DNA of 5,206 nt from Acidobacteriota bacterium (lineage in GTDB: Bacteria > Acidobacteriota > Vicinamibacteria > Vicinamibacterales > UBA8438): contig SXOW01000497.1 in NCBI GenBank assembly GCA_005778315.1, positions 1 to 5,206 of the forward strand, in the 5' to 3' direction. Shown here one piece after another: positions 4,441 through 5,206 of this stretch (its first letter is position 1; every line of letters starts with the position of its first letter). Under the pieces are notes generated by a model. The model saw only the letters and a program-made list of their open reading frames with translations. It was not told where the DNA came from and made no database searches. The translations under genes were made by a program, and so were the position numbers.

Positions 4441-4727
4441 GCGGGGCTCTCCCTCAGCTGCATAACCGTTCTGGTGAGCGAATCGGGGGCAGGCAAGACG
4501 TTCCTTGGCCTCAGCGCTAGCGCCGCCGTTTCCGACGACGCCCCATGGTTTGGCCGGGCTGTACGGGTCGGTTGCCTACCTCTCGTTCGAGGGTGACGCG
4601 CTCATCTTGCCATGAAATCGACGGGCATCCGACGTACAAGGACTACCACTTCGTGAATGGGCACGGAGTACGAGCGAGCCCTCTGACCGCACCGTCAAGC
4701 AGAGACGGTCGGCGCGCATCGGACTAA
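4441..4727 (+). pseudogene. P-loop ATPase remnant, RepA-like/AAA_25 type, frameshifted
   Basis: The frame from 4441 reads ITVLVSESGAGKTFLGLSAS, a beta strand plus Walker A loop (GAGKT, Lys codon at 4495), then DDAPWFGRAVR. Around 4565-4570 the frame shifts by +1 and continues GSVAYLSFEGDALILP to a stop at 4613. The strand ending in EGD is characteristic of RepA-like hexameric helicases and AAA_25 proteins found on plasmids and integrative elements. A further +1 shift would give DYHFVNGHGVRASPLT and SRDGRRAS to 4727, which resembles the following region of that family (RASDPLSP, RDGRE) only loosely. The N-terminus is missing, probably lost when IS3 element 2 arrived, and no Walker B is visible. 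The ATPase type is well supported up to EGD and weak after it. Confidence 0.55.
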
Positions 4728-5206
4728 TCGCTCACGACCACGAACTTCTGGTTGCGCCGACCACCGATGGTCTCGGCCACGTAGAGGCTGCCCTCTGAAT
4801 CGACGACGACGGTGTGCGGGAAGGTGAACTCGCCCGCCATGTGTCCCGCCCGACCGACGCTTCCCAGAATCGAACCACTCCTGCGGTCGACGATCCAGAT
4901 CCGGTCGCTCCCGAGGTCCACGACGTAGAGAAAGCGCTGCTCGGCGTCACGCGACAGTTCGATGTCGGTGGCCCGCAGCGTCGCGTTCCTCTGCGCGGGG
5001 GGATCGATGGCGATAATTCGCTGCAGGGCGCCTCCACGGTCGAACACCTGAATCCGATTCTGCCCTCGGTCGCACACATACACGAACCCGTCCCCGCTGA
5101 CCGCCACACAGTGAGGATGCCCACCGCCTCCCTCGACAAACTGACCCGGGCCGCTCCCGGCCGAACCCCACTGGCGCAGATAGTTGCCCACGCGGTCGAA
5201 CACGAC
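4724..5206 (-). CDS. NHL-repeat beta-propeller protein, C-terminal 160 residues (partial)
   Basis: The visible part is a beta-propeller with NHL-type blades. One unit reads VFDRVGNYLRQWGSAGSGPG then HPHCVAVSGDGFVYVCDRGQ and NRIQVFDRGG. A second reads RFLYVVDLGSDRIWIVDRRS followed by GSVGRAGHMAGEFTFPHTVV and VDSEGSLYVAE. The recurring pattern (GPGQF, HPHxVAV, YVCDRGxNRIQVF) is diagnostic. Such proteins are usually extracytoplasmic scaffolds or binding proteins, sometimes related to the lyase part of peptidylglycine amidating enzymes. The substrate cannot be told from this part. The frame is open to the window edge, so the start and any signal peptide lie beyond 5206; the GTG at 5203 is internal. 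The stop is at 4724-4726 after VVVSD. No frameshifts are seen, in contrast with the mobile region to its left. Confidence 0.85.
   Translation of the reverse strand, partial: VVFDRVGNYLRQWGSAGSGPGQFVEGGGGHPHCVAVSGDGFVYVCDRGQNRIQVFDRGGALQRIIAIDPPAQRNATLRATDIELSRDAEQRFLYVVDLGSDRIWIVDRRSGSILGSVGRAGHMAGEFTFPHTVVVDSEGSLYVAETIGGRRNQKFVVVSD

Noticed and set aside
3835..4596. Transposition helper ATPase of the IstB or TniB kind paired with the DDE transposase
   Set aside because: The P-loop lies outside the right inverted repeat and resembles RepA-like/AAA_25 rather than IstB or TniB.
1..5206. CRISPR arrays, rRNA, retron or toxin-antitoxin genes
   Set aside because: No regular direct-repeat array, rRNA sequence, reverse transcriptase motif or recognisable toxin pair was seen on either strand.

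Overview
This is a high-GC bacterial window made almost entirely of mobile-element wreckage. Its style (IS3 and IS110 elements, an NHL beta-propeller gene, pieces of an integrative element) suits a soil or environmental bacterium such as Acidobacteriota, Gemmatimonadota or an uncultured relative. That is a guess from gene style only; no taxonomic marker is present.

Positions 1 to about 2300 hold an IS3-family element read on the minus strand. Its orfB runs off the left edge. Its orfA is broken into three pieces: the N-terminus (2125-2207, minus), the middle (1830-2060, on the PLUS strand) and the C-terminus (246-296, minus). Between middle and C-terminus sits an IS110-family element (about 297-1829). 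Its transposase (307-1668, minus) is nearly full length, but two blocks are out of frame, and one of them holds the last two catalytic aspartates. The simplest history is that IS110 inserted into orfA at a CCCGG site, and the IS110 body plus the middle of orfA then inverted as one unit. This left the IS110 right end stranded at 2061-2125. The 161-nt non-coding leader of the IS110 gene (1669-1829) is where an IS110-group bridge RNA would be expected.

Positions 2355-2512 hold a tiny open frame with a strong ribosome binding site and a signal-peptide-like sequence, then a hairpin, then the 3' half of a tRNA-Arg(TCT) gene on the minus strand without its 5' half. A 3' tRNA fragment is the usual scar at one border of an integrated genomic island. 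The orientation puts the island to the right. What follows fits a decayed island: a short unrecognised gene on the minus strand (2731-3030), a second IS3-family element that splits this region (about 3031-4380, recognisable terminal inverted repeats, orfA intact, orfB frameshifted), and a frameshifted P-loop ATPase remnant of the RepA-like/AAA_25 type (4441-4727).

The right edge (4724-5206, minus) is the C-terminal part of an NHL-repeat beta-propeller protein that continues beyond the window; it is the only ordinary cellular gene here.

The main point of interest is the rearranged IS3/IS110 nest. Several genes carry small, sometimes compensating, frameshifts, so uncorrected sequencing or assembly indels remain a serious alternative to biological decay.
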